This document shows, piece by piece, positions 1 to 5,106 of a stretch of 5,416 nt of DNA. The DNA is taken from the NCBI GenBank assembly GCA_902478765.1, contig CABSMN010000102.1:1-5416 (forward strand). Reading direction: 5' to 3'. The notes beneath the pieces were generated by a model that did not search any database, was not told the origin of the DNA, and worked only from the letters and a program-made list of their open reading frames with translations. Origin of the DNA: an uncultured Collinsella sp. Lineage in GTDB: Bacteria; Actinomycetota; Coriobacteriia; Coriobacteriales; Coriobacteriaceae. Each line of letters begins with the position of its first letter. Positions within the stretch are counted from its first letter, which is position 1. The position numbers and the translations under genes are program-made.

Positions 1-20
1 CAGATGTGTATAAGAGACAG
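1..20 (+). other. Nextera (Tn5) sequencing adapter remnant, not genomic
   Basis: Positions 2-20 read AGATGTGTATAAGAGACAG, the 19-bp synthetic mosaic end used in Nextera tagmentation. The C before it matches the last base of the read-1 tail rather than the G of the read-2 tail. This mosaic end is an engineered hybrid of the natural Tn5 outside and inside ends, so a natural insertion is very unlikely. It sits exactly at the edge of the window. The genomic sequence therefore begins at 21, and any peptide read through 1-20 is spurious. Confidence 0.97.
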
Positions 21-978
21 CCTTAAAGCCTGGCAGCACCGCCGCAAGCTCGCGCGTGGTTTCGGTCACGCCGTAGCCGTCCTGCACGCCGGCCTGCGCC
101 GAGCCAATGGAACCCGCCGTCATAACGATGCAGGGGATGGCAAAGACTACCGTGCCCACAATGATGCGGCGGCGCACCTTGCGTGATAGCTCGTCGACCT
201 CGGCATCTTCCTCGGCAGTCACAATGCCGTCGCCGTTGAGGTCGCGCTTGAGCGGCACGCGCAATAGAAGCAGCACGGCTTCGGCAGCCAGCGCGATAAA
301 GACCACGTTGATGCCAAACTCATAAAGCGCCGAGAGAAACAATGACCCGCTTGCGATGGCGATGCCATAGCCCGCCGCGCACAGGGGCGGCATGAGTGCG
401 GTCGCGACAGCCACCCCGGCGATGAGTGTGGCGGGTTCCTGGTCGCGCGAGTTGCCCAGGCCACCCGCAAAGCCGCCCGCGAGCGCGACGGCAAGGTCCC
501 ACACAGTCGGTGTCGAATTGTCGATGATGGCGGCCGTGGTGGTGCCAAGGGGCGAGAGCTTAAAGTACAACGTGGACGTGACCAGGCAAAAGGCCATCTG
601 CAGAGCCAAGCTCGCGACGGCCTCAAGGGTAATCTCGCGGTCGAGCGTGGCGATGCCGTATGCCATGGCAAGGACCGAGCCCATGAGCGGGCAGATGAGC
701 ATGGCGCCTACAATGGCGATATCTGAGTCGATATCGAGGCCGATGCTCGCGATCAACATGGCAATGATCAAGATGCATAAGTGTGAGCCGGTCAGGCGCG
801 CCCCGTTTACAAAGCGCTTGCGAATCACGTGATAGGGCGCGCGTCCCTCGCGAATGTTGAATGCCCGCTTTAGAAAGCGGCTTGCGTTCTCCATGGCCTC
901 GCTGTGGGCGGGGCGGATGCCATGGCGCCGATGATGGCGCTCGCGCAGTCGCTTGAGCTGTTGTTTATCGAGTTCCAT
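21..978 (-). CDS. DUF389 family integral membrane protein, 3' end missing
   Basis: This is the first 319 codons of a membrane protein of the DUF389 (TIGR00341-like) family, whose function is unknown. It is recognised by two hallmark segments: GAMLICPLMGSVLAMAYG at residues 91-108 and VATALMPPLCAAGYGIA at 191-207. A basic, soluble N-terminus of about 60 residues precedes the membrane part. Hydrophobic segments lie at about 62-82, 86-110, 118-138, 160-176, 183-207, 211-240 and 271-290. A loop at 246-257 (DLNGDGIVTAEE) fits the EF-hand calcium-binding consensus. The start is the ATG at 978, with GAGG at 984-987 five bases upstream on this strand. The frame is open up to the adapter at 1-20, so the C-terminus is lost to the end of the sequence and there is no sign of mutation. 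The gene lies downstream of the OPT transporter gene on the same strand. A terminator and its own promoter separate the two, so it is probably transcribed alone. The family call is firm; no substrate can be named. Confidence 0.9.
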
Positions 979-1024
979 GTCCACCTCGTTCTGGCACGTG
1001 CCGCGTATCCCGCCCGTCGTCTTT

Positions 1025-1053
1025 ACTCTACACCGCGTTGAGCGAGGTGTCAG
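1025..1053 (-). promoter_or_regulatory. Candidate sigma-70-type promoter of the DUF389 gene
   Basis: Read on the minus strand, CTGACA (plus 1048-1053, five of six to the -35 consensus) is followed by a 17-bp spacer and TAGAGT (plus 1025-1030, four of six to the -10 consensus). Transcription would begin near 1018, about 40 bases before the ATG at 978. The site lies after the transporter's terminator, where a promoter for the next gene would be expected. It was found by eye only. Confidence 0.5.
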
Positions 1054-1130
1054 ACAGGGTTTGTTGACCTGGAAGTCAGGCCAATCGGCATGACTAAAAA
1101 CGCCGTGAGGATCATAAGAGTCAAATAGAC

Positions 1131-1168
1131 AAAAAAGCGCGGGGCCGGTTTGATTCCGACCCCGCGCT
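1131..1168 (-). terminator. Rho-independent terminator of the OPT transporter gene
   Basis: On the minus strand a 9-bp stem (plus 1160-1168 with 1136-1144) continues, after one C-A mismatch, with 3 more pairs (1156-1158 with 1146-1148) around a 7-base loop. A run of six U follows (plus 1131-1136; the stem's outermost A-U pair uses 1136). It starts 26 bases past the transporter stop codon, so it fits termination of that transcript. It separates the transporter from the DUF389 gene. Confidence 0.93.
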
Positions 1169-1193
1169 CTGCACGGGTGCGTTGTTATTGGAC

Positions 1194-2897
1194 TTAGCCC
1201 AGCAGGCTCAGACCAACAGAGACAAACGCCAGGATAACGCCGACGATAGACTCGCCGCCCAGCAGGCCGCTGGCAACGACCAGGCCCTGCTCCTGGAAGG
1301 CGGCATCCTTGGCGGTCTTCTCCTCGTCCGAAAGACCGGCCTCGGCGTCGCGGTGAGCGGCCCACTTGTCGTAGACGAGTTTAACGCAGGAGCCCAGGAA
1401 AGCCGTGAGCGACATATAGAACGGCAGGTACACGCCCAGGCCGATCATCATGGCCGGAATGCCGAGCCAGTACATGACGATGCCGGCGATAAAGCCGCCT
1501 GCGAACCACGGCACGCTCGGGATGCCCGAGACCATGGTGGCGACCACGCTTGCCTGCGCGGCAACGAAGCTCTTGTCGGGGCCGAAGGCGTCCGGACCAT
1601 AGGCGGTGACGAGCGCGACCATGACGGCGGCGGCGACCAGGGCGCCCACGATGCCGCCGATGGCCTGGCCAACCCACTGTGCGCGCGGGTTGGTGCCCAG
1701 CACGGCGCCGGCCTTAAAGTCGTTCATGACGTCGCCCGCAAGGCCGCACGCCACGGCCACGATGCCGGCGATAAAGAACAGCTTGACCTGAGCGAGCTGC
1801 GCGAAGGCGGCAACGATGAGCATGACGATGAGGCCGAAGATCTCCATGGGGTCGATGCCCGTCTGGCCGCAGCTCTGCGCGCTCATGATGGTGGTGACAA
1901 AGGTGAACAGCGTGACGATGACGGCCGGAACGGGGCCAAGGTCGAGCACGATGGCAACGATTACGGCGATGGCTGCGGTGCCCAGGCCGATGATGCCGGC
2001 GTCGAGCTTAAGGGAGCCCGAGATGAGCGACTGCTCGTCGGTGTCGGTGGAGCTGTCGGCGGCAAGACCGCGGACGATGCCGGCGACCTGCGGCAGGATG
2101 TCCTTGAGGACGACGGCGACGCCAAAGCCCATCATGAGGCCCATACCCAGGGACTTGACGATGCCCTGCGCAGTCACAACATCGAACAGGCCGGCAGCGG
2201 TGCCGCCAACGATGATGCCAAAGTTGCCCAGCAGCGCGCCGGCAAACCAGAACGCGACGGGGGCGAAGCCCACCAAAAAGCCGATGGAGAGCAGCATGGG
2301 CGAGTTGTAGATGGCAAAGGTCACACCGGGGATATTGAGCGTGCACAGCATGCTGGGCACCACGCCCAGAGCGTCGCGCAGCACGCTGTAGATGCCGGCG
2401 ACGGCCATGGAGCCAAAGAGCTGCTTGCCGGTCTTGCCGCCGGCCTCGGTAGCACGCAGGGTCTGAGCTGCGGCGTTGCCGGTGGGGAACTCCAGCGCGG
2501 CGTCCACGATAAAGTGACGGTGGATGAGCGCTGTCGCCAGAAGGCCCAAGACGGTGCCGGCGAGCGCCACGATAAACATGTCGAGCCAGCTGATCTGGTC
2601 GGCATAGCCCAGCATCCAGGCGCCCGGGATGGTAAATGCCAGGCCGCCGGCGACCATGGCGCCCGCGGACATGATGGTGTGGGTGACGTTGGCCTCGTTG
2701 AGACTGGCGTTGCCCATGAGCTTCAGGAAGAACAGCGAAATGACGGCAGCGAAAATGATCGGCCAGGGGAGGGCGCCCATCTTGAGGGCGGTATAGGCCG
2801 AGCTTGCCGTGATGATCACGCAGCCAAGGACGCCGATGACGACGCCGCGCAGCGTGAGTTGCCCGCGCATCGAAGCACGGTTCGAGGGATTGCTCAT
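1194..2897 (-). CDS. OPT/YSL-family transporter (oligopeptide or metal-chelate uptake)
   Basis: This complete 567-residue protein of the oligopeptide transporter (OPT) superfamily is almost wholly hydrophobic, with roughly 14-16 membrane segments. Family marks, in order, are: GQLTLRGVVIGVLG (12-25); AGGLAFTIPGAWMLGY (83-98); the loop EFPTGNAAAQTLRATE (136-151); GQTGIDPMEIFG (344-355); GDVMNDFKAGAVLGTNPRAQ (388-407), the clearest OPT signature; YLPFYMSLTAFLGS (490-503); and ASGLLGGESIVGVILAF (542-558). A charged loop at about 510-535 precedes the last segments. OPT proteins are secondary transporters driven by the proton gradient. Substrates known in the superfamily include peptides, glutathione-like compounds and metal chelates, and the sequence alone does not choose between them. 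The ATG at 2897 has a strong AAAGGAG (plus 2904-2910) six bases upstream. The gene is divergent from coaX, ends in a clear terminator, and has a structured leader. Its length is slightly below the 600-plus residues common in bacterial members, but both ends look intact. Confidence 0.93.
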   Translation of the reverse strand: MSNPSNRASMRGQLTLRGVVIGVLGCVIITASSAYTALKMGALPWPIIFAAVISLFFLKLMGNASLNEANVTHTIMSAGAMVAGGLAFTIPGAWMLGYADQISWLDMFIVALAGTVLGLLATALIHRHFIVDAALEFPTGNAAAQTLRATEAGGKTGKQLFGSMAVAGIYSVLRDALGVVPSMLCTLNIPGVTFAIYNSPMLLSIGFLVGFAPVAFWFAGALLGNFGIIVGGTAAGLFDVVTAQGIVKSLGMGLMMGFGVAVVLKDILPQVAGIVRGLAADSSTDTDEQSLISGSLKLDAGIIGLGTAAIAVIVAIVLDLGPVPAVIVTLFTFVTTIMSAQSCGQTGIDPMEIFGLIVMLIVAAFAQLAQVKLFFIAGIVAVACGLAGDVMNDFKAGAVLGTNPRAQWVGQAIGGIVGALVAAAVMVALVTAYGPDAFGPDKSFVAAQASVVATMVSGIPSVPWFAGGFIAGIVMYWLGIPAMMIGLGVYLPFYMSLTAFLGSCVKLVYDKWAAHRDAEAGLSDEEKTAKDAAFQEQGLVVASGLLGGESIVGVILAFVSVGLSLLG

Positions 2898-2903
2898 ATA
2901 AAA

Positions 2904-2960
2904 CTCCTTTGCGTATATCCGCTTCCCCCGGGAGCGCCGTTACGGATACGGCGCGGGAAG
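2904..2960 (-). promoter_or_regulatory. Structured 5' leader of the OPT gene, possible pseudoknot next to the ribosome binding site
   Basis: In the minus-strand transcript, the 13-base arm CTTCCCGCGCCGT (plus 2948-2960) pairs with ACGGCGC (plus 2934-2940) and then, past a 6-base bulge, with GGGAAG (plus 2922-2927). The 7-base loop (plus 2941-2947) contains AUCCG. This is complementary to CGGAU (plus 2917-2921), immediately 3' of the hairpin and seven bases before the Shine-Dalgarno (2904-2910). The pairings are seen directly; a regulatory role is inference. There is no U-run, so it is not an intrinsic terminator. It matches no riboswitch class that I recognise. Confidence 0.45.
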
Positions 2961-3007
2961 TCGGGTTACCAAGGGCCGCCGCGTGAGCTCGCAAACGACC
3001 GCGCACC

Positions 3008-3013
3008 AGTATA
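3008..3013 (-). promoter_or_regulatory. Candidate -10 box for the OPT transporter gene
   Basis: The minus strand reads TATACT here, five of six to the -10 consensus. No good -35 box lies 16-18 bases upstream; the 17-bp position reads TCCCAA. Transcription from here would give a leader of about 100 bases that includes the whole hairpin at 2922-2960. It is a weak candidate. Confidence 0.33.
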
Positions 3014-3056
3014 GCGGCAAGCTAGTTATTTTGGGATGGCTGGTTTAGGTAGGCGA

Positions 3057-3062
3057 TATACT
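3057..3062 (+). promoter_or_regulatory. Candidate -10 box for coaX
   Basis: TATACT (five of six) lies 27 bases before the coaX start and would give a short leader of about 20 bases. The nearest -35-like hexamer, TTGGGA at 3031-3036, is 20 bases away, which is too far for a typical promoter. The upstream ATG at 3036, in frame with coaX, would lie before this transcription start, which supports the start at 3090. Confidence 0.33.
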
Positions 3063-3089
3063 GCTGGGCAGACGAAAGGAGCGCCGACG

Positions 3090-3941
3090 ATGCTTGATGG
3101 GTGCGCATATATATTGACGGTCGACGTGGGCAACACGTTCATTCGCTTTGGCCTGTTTGCAGAGGATTCGGCCGCGGCGCAGGAATGTCCGCTTGCGACG
3201 TGCGAGATCACCACGCCGTCGAGCATCACAGCAGACGAGGCGCGCATGCGTCTCGTGCAGGTCATGGCCGCACTGGCGGCCGATGCGGGCATGCCAGGTG
3301 CGCTTGTGCCTGCGGCTGCTGTGCTGAGCTGCGTGGTCCCGGCGCTCGAGCGCCCGTGGAAGGCGGCGCTTTCCCGCACCTGCACGGGGCGCGTGCTCAC
3401 CGTGGGGCCGGGCCTCAAGACCGGCATGCCCGTGCACTACGACGATCCGGCCGAAATCGGCCCCGACCGCATCGCCGACGCCGTGGCGGCTCGTGCCGTC
3501 TACGGCTCGCCGTGCATCGTCATTGACCTGGGCACCACGACCAATATCGAGGTCATCGATGCGCACGGCACTTTTGCGGGCGGCGTCATCGCGCCGGGGC
3601 TGGCGCTCGGCGCCCGTTCGCTTTCGGCCGCTGCGGCGCGCTTGCCGCAAGTCGAGCCCTCGGCACCCACGCATGTCATCGGCCGCAACACGCGCGAGGC
3701 CATGCGCTCGGGCGTGGTTCTGGGCGAGGTGGCCCGCATCGACGGCATGCTCGACATGGTGCTTGCCGAGATGCGCGCGACCAAGGCCGCGGGGGAGGGT
3801 GATGTGCCCATCGTCATTACCGGCGACGATGCCGAGGCACTCGCGGCGCTGGTCGGCCATAGCCTGACGGTCGATGACGCGTTGACGCTGCGGGGTCTCG
3901 CCGAGCTCTACCACATCAACCAAAAGCCCCGCCGCGCGTAG
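3090..3941 (+). CDS. coaX: Type III pantothenate kinase
   Basis: This 283-residue protein performs the first step of coenzyme A synthesis, ATP-dependent phosphorylation of pantothenate, in the cytoplasm. Type III enzymes belong to the ASKHA (actin-like) kinase fold, need a monovalent cation and are generally not inhibited by CoA. Visible motifs are: DVGNT (12-16), the N-terminal phosphate-binding loop; GPDRIADAVAA (124-134), with the family's GPDR; DLGTTTNIEVID (146-157), the second phosphate/adenosine motif; GGVIAPGL (164-171); NTREAMRSG (200-208); and VITGDDAEAL (242-251). The third is DLGTTTN where I recall DxGTATT as usual, and the last has TGDD where TGG is common, so both deviate mildly. 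The length is somewhat above the usual 250-260 residues. ATG 3090 is chosen over the in-frame ATG at 3036 because GAAAGGAG (3074-3081) lies eight bases upstream, and because residues from 3090 align with the family's N-terminus. It is divergent from the transporter gene. Confidence 0.94.
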   Translation: MLDGCAYILTVDVGNTFIRFGLFAEDSAAAQECPLATCEITTPSSITADEARMRLVQVMAALAADAGMPGALVPAAAVLSCVVPALERPWKAALSRTCTGRVLTVGPGLKTGMPVHYDDPAEIGPDRIADAVAARAVYGSPCIVIDLGTTTNIEVIDAHGTFAGGVIAPGLALGARSLSAAAARLPQVEPSAPTHVIGRNTREAMRSGVVLGEVARIDGMLDMVLAEMRATKAAGEGDVPIVITGDDAEALAALVGHSLTVDDALTLRGLAELYHINQKPRRA

Positions 3942-3952
3942 GGCGGGGGGCT
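3925..3952. other. GC-rich hairpin over the coaX stop codon
   Basis: CCCCGCC (3927-3933) pairs with GGCGGGG (3942-3948), and AG/CT can extend the stem past two bulged G. The coaX TAG is in the loop. On the plus strand no U-run follows, so it is at best a weak terminator or a 3'-end stabiliser. On the minus strand it is followed by TTTT, but no minus-strand gene lies upstream of it. The GGCG (3942-3945) could instead pair with CGCC (3964-3967). Confidence 0.35.
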
Positions 3953-3980
3953 GGTGGGATAAGCGCCCCTACCTTTCACC

Positions 3981-3989
3981 TGCTACAAT
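3981..3989 (+). promoter_or_regulatory. Extended -10 promoter of the dCMP deaminase gene
   Basis: TGCTACAAT combines the extended -10 dinucleotide TG (3981-3982) with TACAAT (3984-3989, five of six). There is no clear -35 at the expected distance, which extended -10 promoters can tolerate. Transcription would begin near 3996, 28 bases before the ATG. An in-frame ATG at 3988 overlaps this box and would not be transcribed from it. Confidence 0.5.
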
Positions 3990-4023
3990 GGGTCAAACTA
4001 TTGCGATTTCGGAGGTGTCTGCC

Positions 4024-4548
4024 ATGTCGGACGATTTTCATCAAACCGTGTCGGGCAAGCGCCGCGACGTCATTAGCTGGGACGAGTTCTTTATGAGCGT
4101 GGCCATTGCCGCGCAGCGCCGCAGCAAGGACCCCAACACGCAGGTGGGCGCGTGCATCGCCAACACCAACCACCGCATCCTTTCGGTGGGTTACAACGGC
4201 ACGCCCTCGGCGCTCAACGACGACTTTTTCCCGTGGGGCACGAGCGACGACCCGTTGCAGGATAAGCACAACTACGTGGTGCATGCCGAGGCAAACGCCG
4301 TGCTCAACTACCGCGGTTCGCTCAAAGACCTCGAGGGTTCCACGGTCTACGTCACGCTGTTCCCGTGCCACGACTGCGCCAAGATCCTGGCGCAGGTGGG
4401 CGTGGGCGAGGTCGTCTACCTGGACAATAAGTATGCCAACACCGATGACGGCCGTATCAGCCGCCGCATTCTCGACTCCTGCGGCATCAGCTACCGCCAG
4501 GTCATCGTCGATGTTCAGATTGGTACCGGGGGACAGGCTCAGCAGTAA
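4024..4548 (+). CDS. dCMP deaminase family protein (ComEB-like zinc deaminase)
   Basis: This 174-residue cytidine/deoxycytidylate deaminase-fold enzyme most likely converts dCMP to dUMP, feeding thymidylate synthase. Zinc ligands and the catalytic acid are visible: HAE at 87-89 (H87 ligand, E89 proton shuttle) and PCHDC at 114-118 (C115 and C118 ligands). The N-terminal ISWDEFFMSVAIAAQRRSKD (17-36), then PNTQVGACI and GYNGTP, and the C-terminal YLDNKYANTD are typical of the dCMP deaminase group found in Firmicutes and relatives, rather than cytidine or tRNA adenosine deaminases. ATG 4024 has GGAGGTG (4011-4017) six bases upstream. The in-frame ATG at 3988 is rejected because it overlaps the -10 box and lacks a ribosome binding site. 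The protein is slightly longer than relatives of about 155 residues because of a short hydrophilic tail (about 161-174). It lies 82 bases after coaX, in the same direction, with its own promoter. ComEB is named for the Bacillus competence operon, but nothing here points to competence. Confidence 0.93.
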   Translation: MSDDFHQTVSGKRRDVISWDEFFMSVAIAAQRRSKDPNTQVGACIANTNHRILSVGYNGTPSALNDDFFPWGTSDDPLQDKHNYVVHAEANAVLNYRGSLKDLEGSTVYVTLFPCHDCAKILAQVGVGEVVYLDNKYANTDDGRISRRILDSCGISYRQVIVDVQIGTGGQAQQ

Positions 4549-4551
4549 TAT

Positions 4552-4578
4552 GCGTTGTCGCCATCTGACGACGAACGC
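4552..4578 (+). other. Hairpin downstream of the dCMP deaminase gene
   Basis: GCGTTGTCG (4552-4560) pairs with CGAC (4569-4572) and, past one bulged G, AACGC (4574-4578) around an 8-base loop. It begins four bases after the stop codon. No U-run follows, so it is not a standard intrinsic terminator, but its place suits a 3'-end structure or a weak terminator. A smaller stem GCTC-AAA-GAGC follows at 4580-4590. Confidence 0.35.
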
Positions 4579-4665
4579 AGCTCAAAGAGCCCCGTCCCAA
4601 ATTGACTACTCGTGAAAGTCGCGTCTGCGCGCATGGACGGCTCGTGAGCGGGTACATGGCTGTAG

Positions 4666-4671
4666 TAACAT
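4666..4671 (+). promoter_or_regulatory. Weak candidate -10 box for the NifU-domain gene
   Basis: TAACAT resembles the -10 consensus (four of six) and sits 54 bases before the GTG start. The -35 position (TCGTGA at 4642-4647, 18-bp spacing) matches poorly. If real, transcription would begin close to the palindrome at 4682-4697. A better -35-like TTGACT at 4602-4607 has no matching -10 box. Confidence 0.25.
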
Positions 4672-4681
4672 AGCTTCTGTC

Positions 4682-4697
4682 CGCGGGCGCGCCCGCG
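4682..4697. repeat. Perfect 16-bp GC palindrome upstream of the NifU-domain gene
   Basis: CGCGGGCGCGCCCGCG is its own reverse complement. As RNA it gives a 6-bp all-GC stem with a CGCG loop, followed by UUAUUGUG, a poor U-tract. It lies between the weak -10 candidate and the ribosome binding site, starting 23 bases before the GTG. It could be an operator for a dimeric regulator, a weak terminator for the upstream transcript, or chance in GC-rich DNA. Confidence 0.6.
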
Positions 4698-4719
4698 TTA
4701 TTGTGAGAAAGGAGCCCCT

Positions 4720-4998
4720 GTGGCTGTTAACGAAGAGCTGCTTAAGAAGGTTCTTGAAGAGATTCGCCCCAACCTGCAGGCCGATGGCGGCGATATGGAG
4801 TATGTGGGCGTCGACGACGAGGGCGTCGTCAAGCTGGAGCTGCAGGGCGCCTGCGCCGGCTGCCCCATGAGCTCGCTAACCCTTTCCATGGGTATCGAGC
4901 GCATCCTGAAGGAGCACGTGCCCGGCGTTACCCGCGTCGAGCAGGTCAATGCTTCCGGCGAGGCCGAGGACCTGTACGACGAGTACGCACCGTTCTAA
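4720..4998 (+). CDS. NifU C-terminal-domain (Nfu-type) iron-sulfur cluster protein
   Basis: This 92-residue cytoplasmic protein consists of little more than one NifU C-terminal domain. Nfu proteins hold an Fe-S cluster between two subunits and pass it to apo-enzymes. Hallmarks are IRPNLQADGGDMEYVGV (15-31) and LQGACAGCPMSSLTLSMGIE (41-60), whose C45 and C48 form the CxxC that bridges the cluster. An acidic tail (81-92, rich in E and D) follows. The NifU scaffold and ferredoxin-like domains are absent, as is usual for stand-alone Nfu proteins. The start is GTG at 4720, supported by AGAAAGGAG (4706-4714) five bases upstream and by the alignment of residues 2-15 with family N-termini. No Suf or Isc genes are next to it in the window. 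It is flanked by the palindrome at 4682-4697 and by the hairpin at 5048-5080, so it is probably a single-gene unit or shares a transcript with lgt. Confidence 0.93.
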   Translation: MAVNEELLKKVLEEIRPNLQADGGDMEYVGVDDEGVVKLELQGACAGCPMSSLTLSMGIERILKEHVPGVTRVEQVNASGEAEDLYDEYAPF

Positions 4999-5047
4999 GA
5001 TGCGAAAGCTGCGGACGGTACGCTCCGCATAGACGTTACGCCCAGAT

Positions 5048-5082
5048 ATGCGGCTGCGAGCGCAAGGCCCGCGGCCGCATTT
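5048..5082 (+). terminator. Hairpin between the NifU-domain gene and lgt, probable weak terminator
   Basis: ATGCGGC (5048-5054) pairs with GCCGCAT (5074-5080). The stem continues with a U-G pair, GCG/CGC, one mismatch and GC/GC around the loop GCAAG. The 3' side runs into UUU (5080-5082) then GUAUGU, which is a short U-tract. A smaller hairpin lies upstream (TGCGGA 5010-5015 with TCCGCA 5024-5029). CCGCAT (5025-5030) could instead pair with ATGCGG (5048-5053), which would break the terminator stem. Confidence 0.5.
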
Positions 5083-5106
5083 GTATGTAGGGAGCAGGGG
5101 ATCGAT

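Noticed and set aside
4..832. Open frames on the plus strand and in another minus phase over the DUF389 gene (plus 4-186, 107-325 and 392-832; minus 219-671)
   Set aside because: They are shadows of the DUF389 gene, whose true frame lacks a stop only because it runs off the window. The first of them begins inside the adapter.
1065..1079. Imperfect inverted repeat (TGAC-CTGGAA-GTCA, with overlapping CCTG-CAGG) upstream of the DUF389 promoter
   Set aside because: The arms are only 4 bases, which is expected by chance. Its position upstream of the -35 box is suggestive but not enough to call an operator.
2008..3006. A 332-codon minus-strand frame overlapping the transporter gene in another phase
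   Set aside because: It is a phase-shifted reading of the same codons: Arg-, His- and Gly-rich, with no membrane segments or family motifs. The frame from 2897 carries the OPT signatures.
1182..3014. A 610-codon open frame on the plus strand opposite the OPT transporter gene
   Set aside because: It has no ribosome binding site and encodes a low-complexity protein rich in His, Asp, Gly and Ala with no recognisable domain. It is what the reverse complement of a GC-rich membrane-protein gene gives. The minus strand has clear OPT motifs, a ribosome binding site and a terminator.
3045..3923. A 292-codon open frame on the minus strand opposite coaX
   Set aside because: It is rich in Arg, His, Ala and Gly, has no motifs, and lies wholly within the coaX region, where the plus strand encodes intact pantothenate kinase motifs.
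3988..4023. Upstream ATG that would lengthen the dCMP deaminase by 12 residues
   Set aside because: It overlaps the extended -10 box and has no ribosome binding site. The ATG at 4024 has a good GGAGGTG at proper spacing.
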